Assembly (NCBI GenBank): GCA_001701165.1
Contig: DAAP01000035.1
Span: 1-26,488, forward strand
DNA from: Bacteroidales bacterium H4
GTDB lineage: Bacteria > Bacteroidota > Bacteroidia > Bacteroidales > Muribaculaceae
Direction of reading: 5' to 3'
Length of the DNA: 26,488 bases
The stretch's first letter is position 1; each line of letters starts with the position of its first letter. Of the stretch, positions 13,582 through 21,135 are shown piece by piece. The notes beneath the pieces are model-generated. The model worked only from the letters and a program-made list of their open reading frames with translations, ran no database searches and was not told the DNA's origin. A program made the position numbers and the translations under genes.

Positions 13582-14994
13582 ATGCCAAGTAAATCACTTA
13601 TTGAAAGAACTGAAAAAAGGAAATACAGAAAATATGGCACATGGATTCCGGCGTTGTTCAATATGGCGGATATCCTGATGGTCAATCTGCTGTATTGGCT
13701 GACAATAGCAATGGGTAGCCAATATGGTGAAGATATCTGTCGCGGATGGGTATTGTGCAACGTCGCATGTCTGCTGCCGCTGGCGGTGCAATTTGTGAAA
13801 CACGACAATTACCGCACTATCCTGTTGGACCACACGGTCGTACGCGCCTTCCGTGCCGTAGGGCTGCATTGCCTTGCTTTTTTGTCCTTGCAGGAAATCT
13901 TCGGCCACAACCTCGGTGTCGCTTCGTATGGTCTTCTTTACGGTGTCATGATTGTGGCATGGCCGGCGGAAAGGACACTGTCACGCTTTATGCTCAAGCA
14001 TATGCGTAGCCAGGGACGTAATTTTGTGCGAGTGGTCATAGTCGGCACCAATACCACGGCGCACCGCCTGTACCACGAAATGAACAGTGATGCCGGATAC
14101 GGTTTTTGCATCATGGGCTTTATAGATGACGAAAAGCCCGAAGGCGAGCTGCCGGCTCCGTACATCGGCTCTTTGGACGTGCTTGATGCTTATGTCAAGG
14201 AGCGTAGTGTCGACGAGATATACTTCGCTTGGTCGGGCGAAAAAGCCCAGGCGCTGTCGCGTGTACTCAAAATTGCGGACGACAATGTGGTGTCGTTCTA
14301 CTATGTGCCGCAGATTTCGCGCTACGTGCGCCGGCATTTCGAGAGCAGGAGCATCGGAGCCATGAATGTTTTGAGCCTCCTGCGCAATCCTTTGAGCAAT
14401 CCGCTTAACCGAGGCATCAAACGCCTGTTTGACATCGTGTTTTCATACGTATTCCTGGTGTTTTTCCCGCTCATATTGATTCCGGTGGCCATAGCCATCA
14501 AGCTGTCATCACCCGGGCCGGTTTTCTTTAAGCAGAAACGTACAGGATACCGGGGCCGCACGTTCAATTGCTTGAAATTCCGTACGATGCGTGTAAATGC
14601 GGCGGCGGATACAGCGCAGGCCACCAAGGACGATCCGCGCAAAACCAAAGTAGGCGATTTTCTGCGCAAGACTTCGCTGGACGAGTTGCCACAGTTTATT
14701 AATGTCTTTCTCGGCGACATGTCCGTTGTAGGGCCGCGTCCGCATATGCTCAAGCAGACCGAGAGTTATACTCAATTGATAGACAAATACATGGTGCGCC
14801 ACGTGGTCAAGCCCGGCATTACCGGATGGGCGCAGGTCAACGGCTATCGCGGCCTCACGGACGAGGTTTGGAAGATGGAGAAGCGCGTCGAGTATGATGT
14901 TTGGTATATCGAGCATTGGCATTTCTTCCTGGATATGAAGATTATAGCGCGCACGGTGCTTAATGCCGTTCATGGCGAGAGCAACGCTTTTTGA
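13582..14994 (+). CDS. Polyprenyl-phosphate sugar phosphotransferase (WcaJ-type initiating glycosyltransferase)
   Basis: I take the ATG at 13582 (470 residues) over an upstream TTG at 13576. The N-terminal third has four to five hydrophobic helices. The middle has a Rossmann-like segment (VVIVGTNTTAHRLYHEM). The last 195 residues, from about 276, are the bacterial sugar transferase domain: KRLFDIVFSYVFLVFFPLIL membrane insertion, SPGPVFFKQKRTGYRG, FNCLKFRTM, KTSLDELPQFINVFLGDMS, VGPRPHM and KPGITGWAQVNGYRG. The enzyme transfers sugar-1-phosphate (often glucose-1-P or galactose-1-P) to undecaprenyl phosphate at the inner membrane, starting capsule or exopolysaccharide repeat synthesis. No other polysaccharide gene is adjacent, so it is an orphan initiating enzyme in this window. 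The sugar cannot be read from sequence. Confidence 0.93.
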   Translation: MPSKSLIERTEKRKYRKYGTWIPALFNMADILMVNLLYWLTIAMGSQYGEDICRGWVLCNVACLLPLAVQFVKHDNYRTILLDHTVVRAFRAVGLHCLAFLSLQEIFGHNLGVASYGLLYGVMIVAWPAERTLSRFMLKHMRSQGRNFVRVVIVGTNTTAHRLYHEMNSDAGYGFCIMGFIDDEKPEGELPAPYIGSLDVLDAYVKERSVDEIYFAWSGEKAQALSRVLKIADDNVVSFYYVPQISRYVRRHFESRSIGAMNVLSLLRNPLSNPLNRGIKRLFDIVFSYVFLVFFPLILIPVAIAIKLSSPGPVFFKQKRTGYRGRTFNCLKFRTMRVNAAADTAQATKDDPRKTKVGDFLRKTSLDELPQFINVFLGDMSVVGPRPHMLKQTESYTQLIDKYMVRHVVKPGITGWAQVNGYRGLTDEVWKMEKRVEYDVWYIEHWHFFLDMKIIARTVLNAVHGESNAF

Positions 14995-15128
14995 CGACTT
15001 TGGACGTTAGCCTTTGCCTTCACAATCAAATCGTTAATAGTGATAATCGGTCATTGACTGTAGCTGTAGACTATTAGTTGTCGCAAGAGATTATTGACTG
15101 TTGCAACGTGTTATAACTGTCGTAAATA

Positions 15129-15983
15129 ATGTCTGCAATATCCCTGTTTGCCGTACTTGCCGTGGTCACAGACACATTGTGTCCGCAGGTCATGGCGCCT
15201 GTCGAGGCCGCGGATGTGCACGTTCGCTGTCGAGTGCCGTGGAGACTTGAGTGGCGCGATGCCGCTTCGGGCGAAGCGCGATGTCTTGCCATAGATGTCA
15301 GCCATGACAATATCTACGGCGACAAGGCTTCGGTCGAATATGTCGCCGGAACGGACAGCGTGCTGGCTCGTTGGAATATAGACGCCAAAGATGCTTCCGG
15401 CCCGGTGTCGTTGCGCATAGCCAAGGACCTGTACGGCACACATTTGTACGCCGTGAATGGCGAGGAGCTAACGCTTGACGGCGGTGATACGGACATCGAT
15501 TTTGCGGTGGGCAGTGCAATCGTTGCACGATACGACAGTCAGGTACGGCCCGTGGTGGCACGCGCTCCGATTGTATATCGCTTTGAGCCACACAAATACC
15601 GGATGAGCCGCGACCAATTGGATGCGTACTTGGCCGAAAGTTCCGATATGACCGAAGGCCTATGGGAATTTATGGACAGTGATATCGGTGTCGAGGGAAC
15701 GGTGTCTTTGGCTCCGCTGCGTATTGCGACACTGCGTGACGGCGATGGTTATGCCATAGTTTATTTGGGTGGATACGACACTCCCGGCGTATGGCATGCG
15801 ATGGACATCAAGGGCAGGCTGACACCCACTCCCTTTATACGCGATTACGACTTGCAATGGTATTGTGTTGACGGAGTGGAACTTGTCGGACAGATACATG
15901 CGAATGTCGATGAAGGCGGCTCGATACTGACTCTTAATCTCGGCTCACAGCCTATGACCGTGCGCTTCCGTCGCTTCCGTTGA
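15129..15983 (+). CDS. Hypothetical protein, Asp-rich, probably exported
   Basis: This is a 284-residue protein I do not recognise. The first 28 residues (MSAISLFAVLAVVTDTLCPQ, then VMAPVEAA) resemble a weak signal sequence without a basic N-region, so export is uncertain. The remainder is strand-rich, with many Asp and Val residues and repeated DG/GD turns (VNGEELTLDGGDTDIDFAVG, TLRDGDGYAIVYLGGYDTPG). Residues about 160-284 look like a compact beta domain ending LNLGSQPMTVRFRRF. The composition suggests a periplasmic or surface beta-sandwich. It follows the sugar phosphotransferase by 134 bases on the same strand and converges with holA. The GC-rich codon use resembles its neighbours, so recent transfer is not suggested. 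The ORF is long and free of stops, which supports its being a gene. Confidence 0.7.
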   Translation: MSAISLFAVLAVVTDTLCPQVMAPVEAADVHVRCRVPWRLEWRDAASGEARCLAIDVSHDNIYGDKASVEYVAGTDSVLARWNIDAKDASGPVSLRIAKDLYGTHLYAVNGEELTLDGGDTDIDFAVGSAIVARYDSQVRPVVARAPIVYRFEPHKYRMSRDQLDAYLAESSDMTEGLWEFMDSDIGVEGTVSLAPLRIATLRDGDGYAIVYLGGYDTPGVWHAMDIKGRLTPTPFIRDYDLQWYCVDGVELVGQIHANVDEGGSILTLNLGSQPMTVRFRRFR

Positions 15984-16066
15984 TTGCTGCGTAAATTGAA
16001 ATATTCGGCGGCCGCTTACGATCGGCGCTTTCTTTCGTCGCCATTGTTGATGCGAGGAGCTATACG

Positions 16067-17104
16067 CTATACGCCGAGGTATCCCTTGGCGCTGAGTATA
16101 TGATACATAAGGTCGTGGAACAGGGCGTGTTCGTTTTGGCGCGACCCGGCGCCCTTGCTTTGAGCGTCAAACTGTCGCAGTGCGCGTATCACCTCGATGA
16201 CTTGCGAGGCATTGTAATTGCGGCGTCCTACTGCAAAGCGCTTTAATGGATATGGGCTTTTCAGTCCCAGAGCCTGCATTTGTGCACGGTCGCCTTTGTC
16301 CGGGGTGTACCACGATACCAGCAGGTCGGAGAAAAACCCGAATATGGTGGCCGAGGCCAATACCAGCGGCGTGGATTTGGGGTTGCTGCGGAAATAGTCG
16401 GCGATGCGGAATACGCGCAGGGCGTCCTTTTGCGCCAGAGCATCCACCAATTCGTAGGCATTGTATTCTTTTGAGTATCCGATGTTTCGCTCTATGGCTT
16501 GCGGTGTCACCGTCGCGCCCGGCCCCAGGATAGTGGTCAGTTTCGAAATCTCGTTGTACAGGCGGCTGAGGTCATTGCCGACATATTCCTTGAGCATTTC
16601 CAGTGCCTTCGGATCGACGTTCAGTCCTTGTTCCTTGATGAAATTGGCTATATGCGTGCCTATCTGATAATCAGGGATTTTCTTGGATTCGAAGACAACG
16701 GCGCCTGAAGACTTGACGGCTGCCATCAGTTGCTTGCCCTTGGCCGTGGCGCCGCGCGAGCATATCACCAGGATTGTTGACGGTGACGGCTCGGACACGT
16801 ATCGGGCCAATTTGTCGAGCACGTCGGCACGCACGCTCTGTGCCTCCTTGAGTATCACCACCAGGCGGTCGGACATCATGGGGTAGCGGCGGCATATATT
16901 TACAACTTCCGGCATGTCGGTCTGCGGCGCGTACAGAATGTACTGGTTGAACACCTTTTGGTCATCGCTGAGTATATTCTCGAAGTCTTTGGTGAGTACG
17001 TCTATAAAGTAGCCTTCCTCGCCATGGAGCAGGTACACGGGAGCATACTCGCCTTTTTTGAGCGAGGCACGCAGCGAGGCAAAAGTTGTAGATGCGGAAG
17101 CCAT
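16067..17104 (-). CDS. holA: DNA polymerase III subunit delta
   Basis: This 345-residue protein matches the clamp-loader delta subunit in length and landmarks. YAPVYLLHGEEGYFIDVLTK opens the AAA+-like domain I, with a degenerate Walker A region as expected for delta, which does not bind ATP. RRYPMMSDRLVVILKEAQ and PSTILVICSRGATAKGKQ follow, then GNDLSRLYNEISKLTTILG and the C-terminal helical collar (ALAQKDALRVFRIADYFRSN). Delta opens the beta sliding clamp during loading. It is divergent from the HsdR-N-like gene with 69 bases between starts, an arrangement I recall as common in Bacteroidota. A promoter is visible at 17129-17160. Confidence 0.93.
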   Translation of the reverse strand: MASASTTFASLRASLKKGEYAPVYLLHGEEGYFIDVLTKDFENILSDDQKVFNQYILYAPQTDMPEVVNICRRYPMMSDRLVVILKEAQSVRADVLDKLARYVSEPSPSTILVICSRGATAKGKQLMAAVKSSGAVVFESKKIPDYQIGTHIANFIKEQGLNVDPKALEMLKEYVGNDLSRLYNEISKLTTILGPGATVTPQAIERNIGYSKEYNAYELVDALAQKDALRVFRIADYFRSNPKSTPLVLASATIFGFFSDLLVSWYTPDKGDRAQMQALGLKSPYPLKRFAVGRRNYNASQVIEVIRALRQFDAQSKGAGSRQNEHALFHDLMYHILSAKGYLGV

Positions 17105-17128
17105 AATGTCTGTCTCGAAATTATTTTG

Positions 17129-17160
17129 TAAATTTACGCATTATTCCGTTTTCGGACAAA
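17129..17160 (-). promoter_or_regulatory. Promoter of holA
   Basis: On the minus strand a TTTG box (17157-17160), a 20-base spacer and TAAATTTA (17129-17136, last base off consensus) lie 25 bases before the start codon. Confidence 0.55.
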
Positions 17161-17173
17161 TATTTCATTCGAG

Positions 17174-17674
17174 ATGTCGCCACGCCCCACATTTGATTTG
17201 CGCGAATTTGTGCCGCTCAATCTGCCTACTTACGACATAGCCTTGCGCCGCCGCAAAGTGGACGGTGCCATCGAGGTGTACGATGATCTTCGCCGCATCT
17301 GGGTGATGCTGACGCCTGAGGAATGGGTGCGCCAGCACTTTGTACATTACCTTGTCGCGCATCTCGGCTACCCGGCTTTACGCATGGCCAATGAGGTGGG
17401 ATTGCACTTCAACGGAACGCAACGGCGCTGTGATACTGTGATTTACGATGAAAGTCTTACGCCGGTGGCCATCGTGGAGTACAAGTCGCCGTCGGTGACT
17501 GTCAATCAGCATGTATTTGACCAAATTGTGCGGTACAACCTGGTGCTAAAGACGCCTTATCTGTTTGTGTCCAACGGTTTACGGCATTACTGCGTAAGTG
17601 TCGATGCGAGCAGCGGGACATACCGGTTTTTGGCCGACTTGCCGCTGTATAGCGATATCGTGCGCGGTAAATGA
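17174..17674 (+). CDS. Small HsdR N-terminal-domain-like protein (PD-(D/E)XK fold)
   Basis: This 166-residue protein resembles the stand-alone type I restriction enzyme R N-terminal family (HSDR_N_2). It contains LTPEEWVRQHFVHYLVAHLG, then RCDTVIYDESLTPVAIVEYK followed by SPS. The Asp in RCDTVIYD and the Glu-Tyr-Lys of VEYK fit the D...(D/E)xK nuclease core. RYNLVLKTPYLFVSNGLRHY matches the downstream helix-strand of this family. No helicase domain follows and no HsdM or HsdS gene is adjacent, so it is not a restriction subunit in the usual sense. It starts 69 bases from the divergent holA. The close pairing suggests a housekeeping DNA role, but that is inference. Confidence 0.85.
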   Translation: MSPRPTFDLREFVPLNLPTYDIALRRRKVDGAIEVYDDLRRIWVMLTPEEWVRQHFVHYLVAHLGYPALRMANEVGLHFNGTQRRCDTVIYDESLTPVAIVEYKSPSVTVNQHVFDQIVRYNLVLKTPYLFVSNGLRHYCVSVDASSGTYRFLADLPLYSDIVRGK

Positions 17675-17720
17675 TGCCGGCGTGAGGCAAAAGACTTGAA
17701 TTGTTTGGGATTACGTGTTG

Positions 17721-18968
17721 TTACTTCTCGGCGTTGAGCAGCTGTAGCAGCATCAGCATCGCGGCATTGGCGGCACTTGCGGCCACGGTGGCGCGGTCGC
17801 CGGAGAAATGGTATAGGGATGCGGCGTGTGCCGACGGGGTTCGTGCCGCAATCCATACGGTACCTACGGGCTTGTCGGGCGTGGCGCCCCCCGGCCCGGC
17901 TATGCCCGAAGTGGCTACCGCGCATCCGCATTCGAGGCATCGCGCCGCGCCCTCGGCCATGGCTTCGACCACAGGTCGGCTGACGGCGCCTTCGCTGTCG
18001 AGTACCGGACGAGATACGCCCAAGATGTTGTGTTTTACCTCATTGGAATAGGCGACTATGCCGCCTGCGAAGATGTCCGAACATCCGGCCACGGCGGTTA
18101 TGGCCGATGCTATGCGCCCTCCGGTGCAGCTCTCGGCCGTCCCGAGGGTGTATCCGCGGCTGCGCACCTTGTCGATGAGCATCTCGGCAGTGGACATGGC
18201 GCCCTCGCCGACGACGAGCGAGCCCAGACGTTCGCACAGATTGGCGGTGAGGGCCGCCGCTGTCGCATGTGTAGCCTCGGCATCGCTGCCGACGCCGTCC
18301 AGGCGCAGGCGTATTACAGGTACATCGGGCAGGTAGGCCAGATGGAAGCCCGAGGGAAGGGCCTTCTCCCAAGTGTCAAGCCGCTCGGCAAGGGCACTCT
18401 CCGTAATTCCGGTGACAACGAGAGTGTTGTGCGTCAGCGTTTTGTCGCCGTGGAAGCGTTCGCTGAGCATGGGTACTACCGCATGTCTGAGCATCCCGCG
18501 TGTCTCGGTGGGTACGCCCGGCATTGCCACCAGGACGTGGCCGTCTCGCTCCCACATCATTATGGGCGCTGTTCCGTAGATGTTCTGTATGACGGTACAA
18601 GTGTCGGGTACGAGGGCCTGATTTTCGGTCAAAGTATTGAGCTTACGGCCCTTTGCGGCAAATATGCGATGAATGTTTGCTGCGACTTCCGGGTCGTGCC
18701 GCAGGCTTCCGCCAAAGATTTCCATCAGCGCGGCCTTGGTGATATCGTCCTTGGTAGGTCCGAGGCCTCCGGTGGTGATTACGATGTCAGCGGCAGCCAT
18801 GGCGCGGTGTACTGCCGCAGCGATGTCTGCGGCGACGTCGCCTACGACCTCCACCTCTACGACCGGTATGCCAAGGGGGTTGAGACTGCGGGCGATGTCG
18901 CCCGAATTGGTATCGGTGACGCGTCCCAGCAGGATCTCGTCGCCTATGACAATGACGTATGCTTTCAT
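17721..18968 (-). CDS. cinA: CinA family protein (competence/damage-inducible; NMN deamidase domain)
   Basis: I choose the ATG at 18968 (415 residues), because MKAYVIVIGDEILLGRVTDT is the conserved start. The frame stays open 33 codons further upstream only because a 9-nt repeat array is read in frame as KDP/KDF repeats. The N-terminal molybdopterin-binding-like domain (about 1-170) has GDEILLG, DIVITTGGLGPTKDD and PGVPTETRGM. The C-terminal CinA domain (about 255-415) has GTAESCTGGRIASAITAVAG, IVAYSNEVKHNILGV, and SGIAGPGGATPDKPVGTVWI. Family enzymes deamidate nicotinamide mononucleotide and hydrolyse ADP-ribose in pyridine nucleotide recycling. It follows tsaD on the same strand across a 152-bp gap filled with repeats. 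Confidence 0.94.
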   Translation of the reverse strand: MKAYVIVIGDEILLGRVTDTNSGDIARSLNPLGIPVVEVEVVGDVAADIAAAVHRAMAAADIVITTGGLGPTKDDITKAALMEIFGGSLRHDPEVAANIHRIFAAKGRKLNTLTENQALVPDTCTVIQNIYGTAPIMMWERDGHVLVAMPGVPTETRGMLRHAVVPMLSERFHGDKTLTHNTLVVTGITESALAERLDTWEKALPSGFHLAYLPDVPVIRLRLDGVGSDAEATHATAAALTANLCERLGSLVVGEGAMSTAEMLIDKVRSRGYTLGTAESCTGGRIASAITAVAGCSDIFAGGIVAYSNEVKHNILGVSRPVLDSEGAVSRPVVEAMAEGAARCLECGCAVATSGIAGPGGATPDKPVGTVWIAARTPSAHAASLYHFSGDRATVAASAANAAMLMLLQLLNAEK

Positions 18969-18992
18969 TGAAAATTCTTTTGAAATAAATCT

Positions 18993-19055
18993 AAGGTCCT
19001 TAAAGTCCTTAGGGTCCTTAGGGTCCTTAAAGTCCTTAGGGTCGCTAAACCTCCG
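18993..19055. repeat. 9-bp tandem repeats AAGGTCCTT-type, six units, in the cinA leader
   Basis: Units at 18993, 19002, 19011, 19020, 19029 and 19038 read AAGGTCCTT, AAAGTCCTT, AGGGTCCTT, AGGGTCCTT, AAAGTCCTT and AGGGTCGCT, then AAACCTCCG. Each unit is a near-palindrome. The array starts 24 bases upstream of the cinA ATG. Confidence 0.92.
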
Positions 19056-19080
19056 AAATTCGGGCAAAAGCTATTCGACT

Positions 19081-19122
19081 TTCCACATTCCACATTCGTT
19101 ACTCCATATTCCACATTATTTC
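19081..19122. repeat. 7-bp degenerate tandem repeats after tsaD
   Basis: In register the units are TTCCACA, TTCCACA, TTCGTTA, CTCCATA, TTCCACA and TTATTTC. The last unit runs into the tsaD stop codon region. A second, different array (9-bp) lies 26 bases away in the same tsaD-cinA gap. Confidence 0.65.
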
Positions 19123-20137
19123 AGACTGATACACGGGCAAAGGGTACCTTGTCGTAATCGCAGAACTCCCGGTCCAGGAACTTGAAATATCCGGCTATGG
19201 CCACCATGGCCGCGTTGTCGGTGGTGAAAGCGCGTTCGGGAATGAAAGCCTTCAGGCCATGGTGCGCGCAGTACTCGGCCACGGCGGCGCGTACGCCCGA
19301 ATTGGCCGATACACCTCCGCCTATGGCCACGGTGCGCACACGAGTTTGGCGCACGGCTTTGTCCAGTTTGTCTAAAAGAATGTCTATGATGGTTGCCTGC
19401 AACGATGCCGCCAGATCGGCGCGGTTTTTCTCGATGAAATCCGTGTCGGCATGCACGCCGTCGCGCAGGGTGTACAGGAACGAGGTTTTCAGGCCGCTGA
19501 AGCTGTAATCGAGCCCGGCGATGTGCGGCTTTGAAAAATGGAAATGCCCGGCATCGCCCTGCGCAGCCAGAGCGTCTATGTGCGGACCGCCGGGGTAGGG
19601 CAACCCCATGACTTTGGCGCATTTGTCAAAGGCCTCGCCGGCGGCGTCATCTATGGTTTTGCCCAGGATTTCCATGTCGTTGTAGTTCTTGACAAGTATC
19701 AGCTGCGAGTTGCCGCCCGAGATGAGCAGACACAGAAACGGATACTCGGGCACTTGGTCCTCGGGCTTGCGCCGTATGAAGTGAGATAGTACGTGTGCGT
19801 GCAGGTGGTTGACGTCCACTATCGGACGCCTCAGACCCAGTGACAGCCCCTTGGCAAAGGATGTGCCTACCAGCAGCGACCCGAGCAATCCCGGCCCGCG
19901 AGTGAAGGCTATGGCCGAGATGTCTGTCTTGGAAATGCCGGCACGCTTGATGGCCGTATCCACTACGGGGACGATATTTTGCTGGTGAGCACGCGATGCC
20001 AGTTCGGGCACTACACCTCCATATTCTTCATGGACGCTTTGCGAAGCGATGACGTTGCTCAGCAGCAGGCCATCGCCGATGACGGCGGCACTGGTGTCGT
20101 CACATGATGATTCGATTCCTAAAACAATGTTATTCAT
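19121..20137 (-). CDS. tsaD: tRNA N6-threonylcarbamoyladenosine transferase TsaD
   Basis: This 338-residue protein is full length for the bacterial Kae1/TsaD family. It begins MNNIVLGIESSCDDTSAAVI, the signature nucleotide-binding start. The metal-binding His pair is in DVNHLHAHVLSHF. FLCLLISGGNSQLILVKNYN, IDDAAGEAFDKCAKVMGLPY and GGGVSANSGVRAA supply the ASKHA ATPase-fold motifs. With TsaB, TsaC and TsaE it attaches threonylcarbamoyl to A37 of ANN-decoding tRNAs, an essential step. It is preceded by a small barrel gene (26-bp gap) and followed by cinA. All three could form one transcript, starting at the TACCTTTG box near 20795. Confidence 0.96.
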   Translation of the reverse strand: MNNIVLGIESSCDDTSAAVIGDGLLLSNVIASQSVHEEYGGVVPELASRAHQQNIVPVVDTAIKRAGISKTDISAIAFTRGPGLLGSLLVGTSFAKGLSLGLRRPIVDVNHLHAHVLSHFIRRKPEDQVPEYPFLCLLISGGNSQLILVKNYNDMEILGKTIDDAAGEAFDKCAKVMGLPYPGGPHIDALAAQGDAGHFHFSKPHIAGLDYSFSGLKTSFLYTLRDGVHADTDFIEKNRADLAASLQATIIDILLDKLDKAVRQTRVRTVAIGGGVSANSGVRAAVAEYCAHHGLKAFIPERAFTTDNAAMVAIAGYFKFLDREFCDYDKVPFARVSV

Positions 20138-20163
20138 GCTCCAAGCGAAGCCGTATTAAAATA

Positions 20164-20700
20164 TTAAAATATGTATGCAATGCCGGCGGTCAGTTGGGCC
20201 GACGAATTGCTCTTGACCATCGAGTAGCGAGCCTCGATGTGAATCTTCAGTGTCGGTGAGGCCGTGAACTCGAAGCCGGCGCCGGCATTAAGCCCGAAAT
20301 TGCGCTTGCGTGTGGACACGTCCTCGTCGGGAGCGTCCTCCGTCCGGTTGTGGCTGTTCCACCACGAGTAATTGAGGCCGATGATGGGGTACAATGCCGC
20401 ACGGTTGCCCGTGAAATTGAACGGGTAATGCGTGTCCAAATCCAGCTGTATGGCATCGCGGTCGTTGTTGCGGAAGATGCAGCGTGCCCCCGGCGCCACG
20501 CGGAAGTGACTGCTGAACCCGTATTGGAATTGTATGCCCGCCACTACAGACTTGTTGCGCGAAACATAACCCGCGTCTACGCCGAAAGACTTCTGCCCGC
20601 GTACGCACTGAGCCTTGGCCGCCGGGGCCGAAGACATCAGCAACGGCAATATCGCAAACAGCGTGCATATCGGACGCAAATATTTGATGAACAGTTTCAT
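20164..20700 (-). CDS. Small outer-membrane beta-barrel protein (porin-like)
   Basis: This 178-residue protein has a signal peptide (residues 1-31, ending SSAPAAKAQ). Alternating strands typical of an eight-stranded barrel follow: KSFGVDAGYVSRNKSVVAGI, FQYGFSSHFRVAPGARCIF, AALYPIIGLNYSWWN, RKRNFGLNAGAGFEFTAS, LKIHIEARYSMVKS and SSAQLTAGIAYIF. The last residue is Phe, as expected for recognition by the barrel assembly machinery. The function is unknown; proteins of this size and shape are common in Bacteroidales envelopes. It sits 26 bases upstream of tsaD on the same strand, probably co-transcribed with it, though no functional link is evident. Confidence 0.85.
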   Translation of the reverse strand: MKLFIKYLRPICTLFAILPLLMSSAPAAKAQCVRGQKSFGVDAGYVSRNKSVVAGIQFQYGFSSHFRVAPGARCIFRNNDRDAIQLDLDTHYPFNFTGNRAALYPIIGLNYSWWNSHNRTEDAPDEDVSTRKRNFGLNAGAGFEFTASPTLKIHIEARYSMVKSNSSAQLTAGIAYIF

Positions 20701-20791
20701 ACCTTTGCTTATGTGCTTTGGGGCGTGTCGCGCCCATATATATTATATAATGTGTATCCGGCGTAGGCCGTAGCCGCCGACAGATATCATA

Positions 20792-20799
20792 CAAAGGTA
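20792..20799 (-). promoter_or_regulatory. -7 box of the small barrel gene (and perhaps tsaD-cinA)
   Basis: TACCTTTG on the minus strand fits the consensus exactly. No clear TTTG lies 19-21 bases upstream, so only the -7 element is supported. Confidence 0.45.
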
Positions 20800-20810
20800 A
20801 TCATTATTTT

Positions 20811-20842
20811 TTTGCGCGTATGGCTAAAATATACTAAATTTG
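20811..20842 (+). promoter_or_regulatory. Promoter of the SusC/SusD-like pair
   Basis: TTTG (20811-20814), a 20-base spacer and TAAATTTG (20835-20842) fit the Bacteroidota consensus fully. Transcription would start near 20849, leaving a leader of about 285 bases. Confidence 0.65.
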
Positions 20843-21135
20843 TCAGTGCGTCAGCGTATGAAGACGAAGGAAAATTTTTTCGTGTTAAATTATGTAAATA
20901 TTTTCTGATAATCTAAAAAAACTGACTAACTTAGCGGATGAAATAATCGTTAAAATAGTAAATCCAACATCTAAAAAGTATTGATTAGCCCCAAAAAACA
21001 GACAGCGAAACAATTACCTACACTAAAAAAAACAAACACCAAAATAATCTATTTACCCTAACCCCGATGTCAGTTGTCGGGCCTCTTAAAAGGCTTGGCG
21101 GCGGACATCAAAGTAACAATCAACACTACAACCTT

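Larger units (their letters stand above)
20701..21135. other. Divergent regulatory region between the small barrel gene and the SusC-like gene
   Basis: These 435 bases hold no gene. The first 100 carry the minus-strand -7 box (20792-20799), and 20811-20842 carries the plus-strand promoter. The rest (about 20850-21135) is an A-rich leader for the SusC-like gene. It has a small hairpin just before the start (CCCGA at 21063-21067 with TCGGG at 21077-21081). A frame-continuous ATG at 21067 exists, but the signal peptide starts at 21136. Confidence 0.6.

Noticed and set aside
15040..15128. Recurring TGACTGT-like words upstream of the hypothetical gene
   Set aside because: The copies are irregularly spaced and too degraded to call an array.
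17826..18971. 381-codon plus-strand frame
   Set aside because: It is antisense to cinA, an unmistakable conserved gene.
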